Positions 44,811 to 53,278 of a stretch of DNA of 64,000 nucleotides are shown here, one piece after another; within the stretch, counting starts at the first letter, position 1; every line of letters starts with the position of its first letter. Made by a program: the position numbers and the translations under genes. The notes below the pieces were generated by a model. That model saw nothing but the letters and a program-made list of their open reading frames with translations. It did not search any database and was not told the DNA's origin. Source of the stretch: Halalkalirubrum salinum (GTDB lineage: Archaea; Halobacteriota; Halobacteria; Halobacteriales; Haloferacaceae); the NCBI RefSeq assembly GCF_005543295.1, contig NZ_SRSG01000009.1:90628-154627 (forward strand), given 5' to 3'.

Positions 44811-45737
44811 ATGGACGTAGAACTCGCACAGCTCAGGCGAACGATGAGCGAAACGTACGCCCCTGCGCGGACAACGCTTCTCGATTCGCACTTTGCGCGG
44901 TTTACCGATCGGTCGTTCCGACCGGGTGACATCGCCGAGCTGTATCACGAGAACACGAAGTACACCGATCACGACGGGTTAGCACTCGGAGAGTCCGCTG
45001 GACTATTCACCGACGATCCAAGCATCGAGTACGCACAAGCGGCGATGGTGCCGGATTACGAGGATCGTCCGCTCGTTGATCTTCCCGAACCGGAAGCCCT
45101 CGACGTGCCGATCGAAACCGTGTTGAAATCACGGCGGAGTCGGCGCACGCACAGTACCGATGGGCTCTCACGTTCGGAGCTCGGGACGCTGCTCGGACAC
45201 GCTCTCGGCGTGACAGGCGAGCGATCGATCGCCCCGTCCGAAGACTCGTTTAATGCAGTTACCAAGCGGTTTCGGGCGTACGCATCCGGCGGCGCACTGT
45301 ATCCGGTCGAATTCTACGTGGCGATCGGACGGGCAGGCGAAGCTCTGTCACCGGGGTTGTACTACTATGTCCCCGAACGACACGCGCTTCGACACCTCGA
45401 CGCTGGCGAGGCTGACTCGTACACCGAGCCGATCGACGACTGTTTTGCGACACCAGCGGCAGTATTCGACCACACGGAGACGTCGATCACGCTGTTCATG
45501 ACAGGCGCGTTCCCAAGGACAACCGCAAAATACGGCCCTCGTGGCTATCGGTTCGTGCTCCAGGAAAGCGGCTACGCCGGCCAGAACCTGCTGCTCGTCG
45601 CCGAAGCGATGGGACTCGCCGCGGTTCCGCTGGCGAGTTTTTACGACGATCGGGTGAATGACCTCCTCGGTATCGACGGGGTAAATGAAGCCGTCATCGC
45701 CTCGATGTCGATCGGCCACCGCCCGGAGGAAACGTGA
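44811..45737 (+). CDS. SagB/McbC-type flavin-dependent azoline dehydrogenase
   Basis: 308 residues. FMN nitroreductase-like fold: SRRSRR at about 107-112, YASGGALYPVEFY at 157-169, the catalytic Lys-Tyr pair K240-Y241 in TTAKYGPRGYR, and RFVLQESGYAGQNLLLVAEAMG at 247-268. In LAP pathways this enzyme oxidises azolines to azoles. 33 bp before the E1-type gene; start of the modification operon, behind the 12-bp dyad. Confidence 0.9.
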   Translation: MDVELAQLRRTMSETYAPARTTLLDSHFARFTDRSFRPGDIAELYHENTKYTDHDGLALGESAGLFTDDPSIEYAQAAMVPDYEDRPLVDLPEPEALDVPIETVLKSRRSRRTHSTDGLSRSELGTLLGHALGVTGERSIAPSEDSFNAVTKRFRAYASGGALYPVEFYVAIGRAGEALSPGLYYYVPERHALRHLDAGEADSYTEPIDDCFATPAAVFDHTETSITLFMTGAFPRTTAKYGPRGYRFVLQESGYAGQNLLLVAEAMGLAAVPLASFYDDRVNDLLGIDGVNEAVIASMSIGHRPEET

Positions 45738-45770
45738 TCCGACACCGCCGCACCCAGGCAGAACAGTGCA

Positions 45771-46943
45771 ATGACCAACCGAATCTCTACGAAACCAATG
45801 GCAACTAACGAGACAGTTCCGTTCGAACCGAACAGCGTTATCGAATTCACTCCGACGTTCGTCCCAGTACAGGTCGACGAGAACACCCTGCACGTCCGCG
45901 GTGGTCCCTGGAGCGGTCCCGCGGTAACCGTGCGCGACACCGACGGCGATCGACTGCTGGGACGGCTGCTCGATCTGATCGACGGCGAGACGACGGTGGC
46001 GGCGCTGTATGAGGCGTTTGGCGACGAAAATCGCGAAGAGATCGAGTCGCTACTCGCCGGATTTGCGGAGAACCATATCATTCGAGAAGTGGACGAAGGC
46101 TCCGACACGTGGGCACATCTCGCACTCAAGTATCGCTTCCAGCACACAGAGCGTGAGCGTCTCAGCGATCGATCCGTCCTCGTCGTCGCCTGCGATCGGA
46201 TGGGCCAGGCGATCGCCACGGACCTGCTTGAGATGGGAATTGGCTCGGTCGATTTTACCCAGCTACGCGGCCCCACACCACAGATTAACGACGATCGGCT
46301 TCGTTACCACGACGATCCGTCGCTGCCAGAATTGGTCGAACAGGTGGATGCCGTAGTATACACCGCCGATCGACCGCGGCCACTCGTCAACGATCTCAAC
46401 GAACTCGCACTGTCGACCGAAACGCCACTGATTCCGGTGCAAATCCACGGCTTCGACGGCATCATTGGACCGACAGTCTATCCGGGCGAAACCGCCTGTT
46501 ATCAGTGCTTTGAGGAGCGGACGCGATCGAACGTCGTCGGCACAGACGGATACGACGCGTATCGATCGTCGCTCGACAGCGATGAACAGCTGTCGACAGC
46601 AACGCTCCCGGCGTTTTCACGGCTCGTCGCCGGCTTTGCGGCGATGGAATTGGTCCATCACCTCGCGTACGGGACCGGCTACACTGCTGGGCGGGTCGTG
46701 ACGATCGACTCACTGGAACTCTCGATGGAAGCCAACGACGTGCTCACCTTGCCGCGGTGTGCGTGCTGTGGCGTCGAGCCGGGCAAGGACGTCCAGCGGT
46801 TCGTCTCGATGGATGACGTGGTCCACGCGAGCGAGCTCAAAGACGCGGAAACGCCCGAGCGGACCGACGAACAAGCCGCCACCGAAGTGAGCGGCAATCA
46901 ATCGGCCTCGGCGAGGGTCACAGACGGGGTCGAGGCCGAATGA
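45771..46943 (+). CDS. LAP cyclodehydratase partner protein (ocin-ThiF/E1-like, leader-binding)
   Basis: 390 residues (or from M10 at 45798). Residues about 60-108 resemble a PqqD-like RiPP recognition element (winged helix, DGETTVAALYEAFG). The ThiF-type Rossmann part starts SVLVVACDRMGQAIATDLLEMG with a degenerate glycine loop. The zinc cysteines are C243/C246 (CYQC) and C330-C333 (CACC). It should bind the leader and present the core to YcaO. It overlaps the YcaO gene by 4 bp (ATGA). The last 45 residues are a disordered acidic tail. Confidence 0.88.
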   Translation: MTNRISTKPMATNETVPFEPNSVIEFTPTFVPVQVDENTLHVRGGPWSGPAVTVRDTDGDRLLGRLLDLIDGETTVAALYEAFGDENREEIESLLAGFAENHIIREVDEGSDTWAHLALKYRFQHTERERLSDRSVLVVACDRMGQAIATDLLEMGIGSVDFTQLRGPTPQINDDRLRYHDDPSLPELVEQVDAVVYTADRPRPLVNDLNELALSTETPLIPVQIHGFDGIIGPTVYPGETACYQCFEERTRSNVVGTDGYDAYRSSLDSDEQLSTATLPAFSRLVAGFAAMELVHHLAYGTGYTAGRVVTIDSLELSMEANDVLTLPRCACCGVEPGKDVQRFVSMDDVVHASELKDAETPERTDEQAATEVSGNQSASARVTDGVEAE

Positions 46944-48223
46944 GCCTCCGAGTCGATCGACCCGAAGAGCCGCTGTCGGCGAGACACCGTCGACTCCTCG
47001 GGAGTCGGACGGGGTTCATCTCGGATTTCTACCTGTCACACAGGGCCAGAGGCGATCCCGAGGCGTTTTTGACGGTTCCACAGATGGCGGATTTCGCCGG
47101 ACTGGTTGGTATCGACGGCGAGCTAGATTTGGGTGTGAGCGGCAAAGGGACGACGCTGTCGGCTGCCCTGACGACTGGACTCGGGGAGGCGATCGAGCGC
47201 TACTGTCTCTGTTGGCCGCCAGCACGGGAGTCACTTGAGACAGCGAGCTATGACGATCGGCTGATCGACGGAAACCCGATCGAGTGGCGCTATCTCGACG
47301 TGTACACAGCCGACCAGCGTGGGGATACCCTCGCGCCGCTAAGCGTCGAGACGCCACTACTGTGGACGACCGGACGAAACCTGCTGACCGGCGAATCGGT
47401 CTCGGTACCCGCGGAACTCGTCTGGATGCGTGTGGGCTCTTTAGAGACTGTCCCCCAGCACTTCCCGGCAAGCAGTAACGGAACCGCAGCCGGGATCGAT
47501 CTCGAGGACGCGATCGGTCGGGCGATCTACGAGTGTATTGAACGAGACGCATTCATGCGCATGTGGTGTCGGCAGGAGCCACCAACCGAGCTGTCGGTTC
47601 CCGAAAGCGGGCCGATCGCCGAGGCCTTGGCACGGGTCGATCGGCGGACCCTCTCTGCGCGCGTCTTCGCCTACGACTCGCCGGTCGACGTGCCGACAGT
47701 TGGGGCGACGCTGACGAACGATCGAGACGAGCGGCCGACCTTCGTCACCGGTGGCAGCGCGGCTCGCAGACCCCCGGCAGCGATCGCCGACGCGCTCAAC
47801 GAGGTCGCACAAGGGTGGCCCTACGCCAACTACATGGCAACCCAACATGATCTTGAGGCGCTCGATGCAGCCGCGGCGGTCGACAACTTCGACGAGAACG
47901 TGTTGTACTACAGCCAACCAGAGCACGAATCGGCGGTGTCATTCATGTTTGAGGGCGAGATGGCGTCGATCGCAGATGCATTCGACATCGAGACAGCACC
48001 CGATCGCAGCGACCTGCAGTTTGTCCTCTCAGCGCTGTCGGAAGCGGGCTGTACGCCGATCGCGTTCGACCTCACAACGCGTGACGCTGCAGCCGCCGGG
48101 ATCGCCGTTGCCCGGGTAGTGATTCCAGAACTCGTCCCGCTCACGCCGCCAGCGATCCTCCCACGGGCACATCCCGCGTTCGACGGCGAGCAGGTGACAG
48201 AGAAGCCGCATCCATATCCGTAG
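46940..48223 (+). CDS. YcaO-domain azoline-forming cyclodehydratase
   Basis: 427 residues. The YcaO ATP/Mg motifs are SAALTTGLGEAIER (74-87) and AIYECIERDAFMRMW (about 193-207). The protein ends EKPHPYP; a C-terminal PxPxP is characteristic of TOMM YcaO enzymes, where the tail reaches the active site. It phosphorylates backbone amides to cyclise Cys, Ser or Thr. It is translationally coupled to the E1-like partner. Confidence 0.93.
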   Translation: MSLRVDRPEEPLSARHRRLLGSRTGFISDFYLSHRARGDPEAFLTVPQMADFAGLVGIDGELDLGVSGKGTTLSAALTTGLGEAIERYCLCWPPARESLETASYDDRLIDGNPIEWRYLDVYTADQRGDTLAPLSVETPLLWTTGRNLLTGESVSVPAELVWMRVGSLETVPQHFPASSNGTAAGIDLEDAIGRAIYECIERDAFMRMWCRQEPPTELSVPESGPIAEALARVDRRTLSARVFAYDSPVDVPTVGATLTNDRDERPTFVTGGSAARRPPAAIADALNEVAQGWPYANYMATQHDLEALDAAAAVDNFDENVLYYSQPEHESAVSFMFEGEMASIADAFDIETAPDRSDLQFVLSALSEAGCTPIAFDLTTRDAAAAGIAVARVVIPELVPLTPPAILPRAHPAFDGEQVTEKPHPYP

Positions 48224-48284
48224 CGAGACAGGGACCGAAACCACGAACACAGCTCGTACGCACTGTCGACTGTGGGCTGGTCGG

Positions 48285-49070
48285 CTAAGATCGGCGAATG
48301 CCAACTCCGGCGATCGAGGCGAGGTTGTATCCAGCGTGGAGTGCGATCGGCACCGCGATCGACCCAGTCAACAGGTACCCGATCGCGTACACACACCCGT
48401 TCCACGTTTTGAAGACGACTTCGTGGCGACCGGCGTAGGCGTGAGCAATGCCAAAACACAGTGCTGACAAGAGGATATAGCCGCCAGTGTACCCGAGGTT
48501 GTGGGCTGGATCGAACACCGCCACCGTAGATGCGAGATTGTGGGCTGGATCGGACCCACCCACTGTGGACGCGAAATTGAGGGCTTGGTCGGAGACCGCC
48601 ACTGTGGGAAAAATCAATACTGGAAGGCCACGGTACAGCAGTTCCTCGCTGGGCACGACCGCGAGCCGAGCGATCGCCTCAGAAATACTATAGACGCGAT
48701 CTATGGAGGGTCTACCGGCTGCGATCCGCCACAGCCACCGATCGGCAGCGTACATGCAGCCGCCGACGCAGACTCCCACAAGAACGACGACAGGTGAGGC
48801 GATGTCCCACGATCGGCTCGGGATGAGCAGCCAAGCGCCAGCGGCGGGGATAACGAGCACAGCCGCGTACGCGAGCAGCCGCACGTCGTGAGAGCCAGAC
48901 ATGTTGACGCGGATTTGTCGAAGCAAAACACCCGACAGCAGCCAGCCGATCGTCGGAAGCAAAGCCAGTACCGCCACGACAGCGGCGATAGCAGCGACAG
49001 GCACCACCTGAGCGATCACGGTACCAAACGAGAGGAGACACACAACAGAGACGCTGAGCGATCCGGACAT
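48285..49070 (-). CDS. CPBP-family (CAAX-type) intramembrane protease
   Basis: 261 residues from the ATG at 49070 (MSGSLSVSVVCLLSF); an alternative start is 48901. CPBP motifs: EELLYRG at 142-148, His210 in CFGIAHAYAG, and His245 in ALHAGYN. About seven hydrophobic segments. In streptolysin-like clusters a CPBP protein (SagE) handles leader processing and/or immunity. A 13-residue tandem repeat at about 157-195 separates motif 1 from motif 2. Convergent with YcaO. Confidence 0.88.
   Translation of the reverse strand: MSGSLSVSVVCLLSFGTVIAQVVPVAAIAAVVAVLALLPTIGWLLSGVLLRQIRVNMSGSHDVRLLAYAAVLVIPAAGAWLLIPSRSWDIASPVVVLVGVCVGGCMYAADRWLWRIAAGRPSIDRVYSISEAIARLAVVPSEELLYRGLPVLIFPTVAVSDQALNFASTVGGSDPAHNLASTVAVFDPAHNLGYTGGYILLSALCFGIAHAYAGRHEVVFKTWNGCVYAIGYLLTGSIAVPIALHAGYNLASIAGVGIRRS
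48501..48617 (-). repeat. 39-bp tandem repeat in the CPBP protease gene
   Basis: Three diverged copies at 48501-48539, 48540-48578 and 48579-48617, each coding 13 residues of the type DPAHNLASTVAVF. Confidence 0.92.
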
Positions 49071-49134
49071 GCGATCGGTGATTCGCGATCTGGTATGAAC
49101 CGTCGGGCAGCCGACACCAGGCTGCAAGCGGTTG

Positions 49135-49162
49135 TTTAAGTCCGAAGCCGGCACCACCCGGC
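49135..49162 (+). promoter_or_regulatory. Second cluster promoter: shared TTTAAGTCCGAA plus dyad
   Basis: TTTAAGTCCGAA (49135-49146) repeats the sequence at 44776-44787. It is followed by GCCGG (49147-49151), a CACCAC loop and CCGGC (49158-49162). The dyad centre is 15.5 bp past TTTAA, exactly as at the first site. The ATG is at 49165, the spacing of a leaderless transcript. Confidence 0.75.
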
Positions 49163-49164
49163 GT

Positions 49165-50031
49165 ATGCGTTTTCGATCGAGTCTAGGGAGGGCGGTCGCC
49201 GTCCGACAGGCCGCGGCGTTCGCCGAGCGGTCAATTCGGGTGACGCTGCGCGATCGCCCGTCGCTGTTTTGGAGCTTTGGGTGGCCAATTCTCTGGTACG
49301 GCGTCACGATGTACCTGCTCGTGTTGCCGCAGCTGCCCGCGGAGCTGCCCGCAGAAGCACTCGGGATGATCAAAACCACACAGGCGGTCACGTTTGGCGT
49401 ATTTGGCGCGCTGACGGTCTCGCTCGTTGGCTTCGCAAGCGAGCTATCCCGGGATGTCGACTCACAGCGCTATCGTGCGTTTCGGGCGTTTCCACTCGGC
49501 GCAGCCGCCGATCTCGGCGGACGGTTCCTCGGGAGTATCGTGTTCGGGCTCGCTGCGTTTACCGTGGTTCTGACTGTCGGTCTCGCCGATGGCGCGACGA
49601 TCGAGCCGGCATATCCGTGGCCGCTGACGATCGCAGTTGTTTTCGGATCTGTCGCCACGCTGTGTGCGATCTGTGCGGCGATCGCGACTGGAATCGTCCT
49701 CGTGACGGACGGCCGATCCCGGACAACTGTCTTGACCCTCTCTGTCGTCATGGTCGCCTTCTTCGGGACCGGGTTCAATGGGACGCAGCCGTGGCTATTG
49801 CCAGGCAGTATCGCTGGGCCGTGGCTCAACTTCGTTCCGAACGCGCTCGCAACGCGGCTTGCACTCGACGCGCTCGTCAGCAGCGGCTTAGCGCTCGCAC
49901 AGGTGACCCCGCCGGCGATGCCGGATCCCATCGTCGGACTGGGTGGGCTCTTTGTTGTGGTCGGCTGTTCAACTGCAGGGGCGATCGGCCTCGCACAACA
50001 ACGGCTCTACTGTGGTGATGTCGGTGAGTGA
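49165..50031 (+). CDS. ABC-2 type exporter permease (second copy)
   Basis: 288 residues from the ATG at 49165 (MRFRSSLGRAVAVRQ). Six TM segments. FGVFGALTVSLVGFASEL, AFFGTGFNGTQPW, WLNFVPNALATRLAL and VTPPAMP align by eye with the permease at 43596-44453. It probably exports the mature peptide. Its first base is 94 bp from the divergent CPBP start. Confidence 0.88.
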   Translation: MRFRSSLGRAVAVRQAAAFAERSIRVTLRDRPSLFWSFGWPILWYGVTMYLLVLPQLPAELPAEALGMIKTTQAVTFGVFGALTVSLVGFASELSRDVDSQRYRAFRAFPLGAAADLGGRFLGSIVFGLAAFTVVLTVGLADGATIEPAYPWPLTIAVVFGSVATLCAICAAIATGIVLVTDGRSRTTVLTLSVVMVAFFGTGFNGTQPWLLPGSIAGPWLNFVPNALATRLALDALVSSGLALAQVTPPAMPDPIVGLGGLFVVVGCSTAGAIGLAQQRLYCGDVGE

Positions 50032-50893
50032 GCACCAACCCGCCATCGTGGCCGAAGATATCCACAAATCCCTCGGCGGAGAGCCGATCGTCGAAGGCCT
50101 CTCAGTATCTGTCAACCCTGGGACAGTAACCGCGATCGCCGGGCCGAACGGGGTCGGGAAAACCGTCCTCGTGAGCTGTCTCGCAGGCGCACTCGTGCCT
50201 GATGCAGGATCGATCACGAGACACGGCGCAGCGATACCGCCGCATGCGGTCGTGTTCGGGCCACAGGCGGGCCTGTCGCTGCCCGGGCTGACAGGACGCG
50301 AGACGATTCAGTTCTACCGATCGCTGCACCCGCGGGCGACCGATCGGTGGCAAACGCTGGTCACGACGTTCGGGATGGAATCCGCATTGGACGATCCCGT
50401 CCGAACCTACTCAGGCGGGATGCAACAGTTGCTGTCGCTGTCGATCGTGCTGTCGATCGACGCGCCGATCGTGGTGCTCGACGAGCCAACAGCGGCGCTG
50501 GATCCGACCGCTCGCGAGACGGTCCTCACGGAGATCCGATCACGTACTGAGTCCGGTGACACAATTATACTGACAACCCACTCGGCCGAGGACCTCACTG
50601 GTGCCGATCGACTCCTCGTGTTGAACGAGACAGGAATCGTCGCCGACGGGCCTCCTGAGGCGCTTCGATCAGCGTTGCCAACACTCGTTCGGACAGGCGA
50701 TCGGAATCTGGGCGCAGACGTTGCGAGCGGACGAACGATTTACCGTGATGGCGTCGGCTATCAATTCGTTTCCGAGGACGACGAACCGCTACTCGCTGCG
50801 CCAGAGAGTCGCCGGACAATCGATCCGACGTTTCACGACCTGTTCGCATATTACACTGAAACCAAACCACAGACAGCGGGAGGGCGACAATGA
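50018..50893 (+). CDS. ABC exporter ATP-binding protein (second copy)
   Basis: 291 residues from the ATG at 50018 (MSVSEHQPAIVAEDI), overlapping the permease by 14 bp. Walker A is GPNGVGKTV, the signature is YSGGMQQLLSLSIVL, Walker B is IVVLDEPTAALD. About 75 residues longer than the ATPase at 42943 because of a C-terminal extension (from about 215) ending TKPQTAGGRQ. Confidence 0.9.
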   Translation: MSVSEHQPAIVAEDIHKSLGGEPIVEGLSVSVNPGTVTAIAGPNGVGKTVLVSCLAGALVPDAGSITRHGAAIPPHAVVFGPQAGLSLPGLTGRETIQFYRSLHPRATDRWQTLVTTFGMESALDDPVRTYSGGMQQLLSLSIVLSIDAPIVVLDEPTAALDPTARETVLTEIRSRTESGDTIILTTHSAEDLTGADRLLVLNETGIVADGPPEALRSALPTLVRTGDRNLGADVASGRTIYRDGVGYQFVSEDDEPLLAAPESRRTIDPTFHDLFAYYTETKPQTAGGRQ

Positions 50894-52185
50894 GCGTTAC
50901 GCGGTGGTGTACGAGCCCGAATCCGAGCATAACGGTCACAGACACAGCCCCGCTGTTCGACGAGCCGATCGGGATCACAATCACTGGCTGTCAGCCAAAC
51001 AGCGAAGTGACGCTGCGAACGCGAATGCCGCTCCCGGACGGAGTGTACGAGTCAGCGCTGACGTACGTGAGTGATCAGCGGGGAACGATCGACCTCGCGA
51101 CGGTAACGCCGATCGAGTTCGAGAGCCACGTGCCCACGCCGATGGCACCCTTCTGGGCGATGGAACCGATCGACCGACAGCAGCAAGCCCCTCCCGAGGC
51201 GCTGGTTCGATCCGTTGCGGCGACGCTAACCGCACGCGGGGCAGACGGCGGATTGATCGACGAGAAGACGATAGAGCGACGACTGACTGCCGAGGGCGTC
51301 ACTCGTGAGCCGATCGGAGACCCCGTGGTCGGTGAGCGGTGGCTTCCTGGGGGGGACGATCCAGCCCCAGGAGTGATCTTGTTCGGGGGCTCGGAGGGTG
51401 GGCTACCGCCGCAGCTTCCAGCCGGCCTGCTCGCGGCCCGAGGCTACGCCGTTTGTCGACTCGCGTATTTCGGAGTCGACGGAACGCCGTCGACGCTCGA
51501 AGGAATCGACCTCCGCGACGTGCGATCGACGATCGATCGATTTCGATCGACAGCGGGAGTGATTGGAGACCGCCTCGGCGTGATGGGGTGGTCCCGTGGG
51601 GGTGAGCTGGCCGCACAGCTCGCGCCGACAGATCCGTCGATCAAGGCGACGATCGTCTGGGCCGGAAGCCCGGTGCGGTTCCACGGCGTTCCAGACGGCT
51701 ATTCGAATCCCAATCCCGCGTGGCTCGATGGCACAACTGCCCTTCCATCGCTGCAGATATCTCCGTCGCTTCGGTTTCCAGCACGGCTCGTTCGAGCCGT
51801 GCTCACCCGCCGCCCGTTCAGACTCAGGCCGTTGTACCAGCGAGCGTTCGAACACGCAACCGATGAGGAGAGACAGGCGGCAACAATCGACGTCGGCGAG
51901 ACGGCCGGACGGACACTGTTACTCTCTGGTGGCGACGATCGACTGTGGCCGAGCGATCGGCTCTGTGCGCGTGTTGCGGATGATCCGTCAGTCGAGCACC
52001 GAACCTATCCCAGCGCGGGCCACGCGATCGGCGTGCCCTACCGTCCGCTTGGCGCGTCACTGGTCGGCCCTGACCTGCTTCCACGCGTCCCAGTCGCTCT
52101 CGGTGGAGATCCTGCAGCGAATGCGCGAGCGAGCGAGGACGGTTGGCAGGCAGCATTAGACCTGCTGTTTGAAACACTTCGATGA
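50890..52185 (+). CDS. BAAT / acyl-CoA thioester hydrolase-type alpha/beta hydrolase
   Basis: 431 residues. An N-terminal beta-sandwich (about 1-130, SITVTDTAPLFDEPIGITITG) precedes an alpha/beta hydrolase. Nucleophile Ser is in GVMGWSRGGELAAQL, Asp in GGDDRLWPSD, and His in SAGHAIGVPY. This is the layout of bile-acid CoA:amino acid N-acyltransferase and acyl-CoA thioesterases, where Cys or Ser is nucleophile. It overlaps the exporter ATPase by 4 bp, so it belongs to the operon. Role in the LAP pathway (acyl transfer, proteolysis, detoxification) is unknown. Confidence 0.85.
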   Translation: MSVTRWCTSPNPSITVTDTAPLFDEPIGITITGCQPNSEVTLRTRMPLPDGVYESALTYVSDQRGTIDLATVTPIEFESHVPTPMAPFWAMEPIDRQQQAPPEALVRSVAATLTARGADGGLIDEKTIERRLTAEGVTREPIGDPVVGERWLPGGDDPAPGVILFGGSEGGLPPQLPAGLLAARGYAVCRLAYFGVDGTPSTLEGIDLRDVRSTIDRFRSTAGVIGDRLGVMGWSRGGELAAQLAPTDPSIKATIVWAGSPVRFHGVPDGYSNPNPAWLDGTTALPSLQISPSLRFPARLVRAVLTRRPFRLRPLYQRAFEHATDEERQAATIDVGETAGRTLLLSGGDDRLWPSDRLCARVADDPSVEHRTYPSAGHAIGVPYRPLGASLVGPDLLPRVPVALGGDPAANARASEDGWQAALDLLFETLR

Positions 52186-52221
52186 CGGAGGGAGCAGGAG
52201 TAATTGGACCGAGACAGCGAG

Positions 52222-53247
52222 CTACTCGGCTGCAGTCGAAAATGCCATCGCGGCAAGATCGATCGCGTCGTCGAGATCAGGACCAATCGGCGATCCGACG
52301 ACGATTCCGTCGGCGTGTTCGAGCACGCGCTCCATCCGGTCGGCAACAGTCTCCGTCGAGCCGACCATTGCGAACGCATCGATCATCTCATCGGTGACGA
52401 GCTCAAACGCATCGCTGAACGCGCCCAAGCCGATTTGATCGCCGATCTGTGCAGCGCGATCGGTGTCGATGCTGTGTCGCTGGAGCACGGGTGGAGCAGC
52501 GCCGGCGGCGATAAACGCAACCGGGGGACGGGCCGCCGAACGAGCTGCCTCGGGATCGTCCGCGACGCTCACGCTCGCGTATGCGTACAACGAAAATGGA
52601 CCACGGTGATCAGGGCGATCCGCGCGACCCTGATCGACCTGTTCGCGTGCCCACGCGAGATCGTCGGGGTGTGAGCCGTTGAACAACAGCCCGTCGGCGT
52701 GCTTTCCGGCCATGCGGCACATGTGCGGCCCCTCACCGCCGACGAGGACCGGGATCGACGACCCACTTGGGGGTTCGTAGTTCAAGCCAGCGTCGGTCGC
52801 GTCGAACGTACCCTCGTGAGAGATTCGTTCGCCGCCCCAGAGCTGTTGGGCGGTTTTGAACGCCTCCAGTACCGGCCGGAGCCCGCGTTGGTCGGCCAAT
52901 CCCAAGTTTCCAAGCGTCGAGGGATCGCCAGGACCGATCCCGAAGACCGCTCGGCCGCCGGTGGCTTCATCCAGGGTGGCGACCCGCGAGGCGAGTGTCA
53001 CCGGATGGGTTTCGTAGGGGTTTGCAACGCCAGGGCCGAGCGCGATCGACTCCGTTTCGATCGCCATCCGGTGCAGCGCCGCGTAGGGATCGCGGTTGTT
53101 GTAGTGCGACGAGGAAAACACGGCGTCGTAGCCGGCAGCCTCTGCGGTTGCGCCGAGTTCGGCGAGTCGATCGACAGGGTGTTCGGGTGTTAATTCGAGC
53201 CCGAGCGATACGTCCGTAACGTCGACTGGTGCGTGTGAGTGTGTCAT
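52222..53247 (-). CDS. F420-dependent LLM-class oxidoreductase, Mer-like
   Basis: 341 residues from the ATG at 53247 (MTHSHAPVDVTDVSLGLEL). Luciferase-like TIM barrel with SSSHYNNRDPYAALHRMA, IALGPGVANPYETHPVTLASRVATLDE, and RAVFGIGPGDPSTLGNLG. This is close to methylenetetrahydromethanopterin reductase (Mer), which haloarchaea keep although they make no methane; a folate-linked substrate is likely. 31 bp downstream of cofE on the same strand, so F420 supply and use are linked. Confidence 0.85.
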   Translation of the reverse strand: MTHSHAPVDVTDVSLGLELTPEHPVDRLAELGATAEAAGYDAVFSSSHYNNRDPYAALHRMAIETESIALGPGVANPYETHPVTLASRVATLDEATGGRAVFGIGPGDPSTLGNLGLADQRGLRPVLEAFKTAQQLWGGERISHEGTFDATDAGLNYEPPSGSSIPVLVGGEGPHMCRMAGKHADGLLFNGSHPDDLAWAREQVDQGRADRPDHRGPFSLYAYASVSVADDPEAARSAARPPVAFIAAGAAPPVLQRHSIDTDRAAQIGDQIGLGAFSDAFELVTDEMIDAFAMVGSTETVADRMERVLEHADGIVVGSPIGPDLDDAIDLAAMAFSTAAE

Positions 53248-53278
53248 GTGTGTGTCAGTGGTGGCTATCGGTCGAGAC

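Noticed and set aside
43500..52185. LAP cluster considered as a prophage or plasmid segment
   Set aside because: No integrase, att-like repeats, replication or structural phage genes are visible around it; housekeeping-type genes flank both sides.
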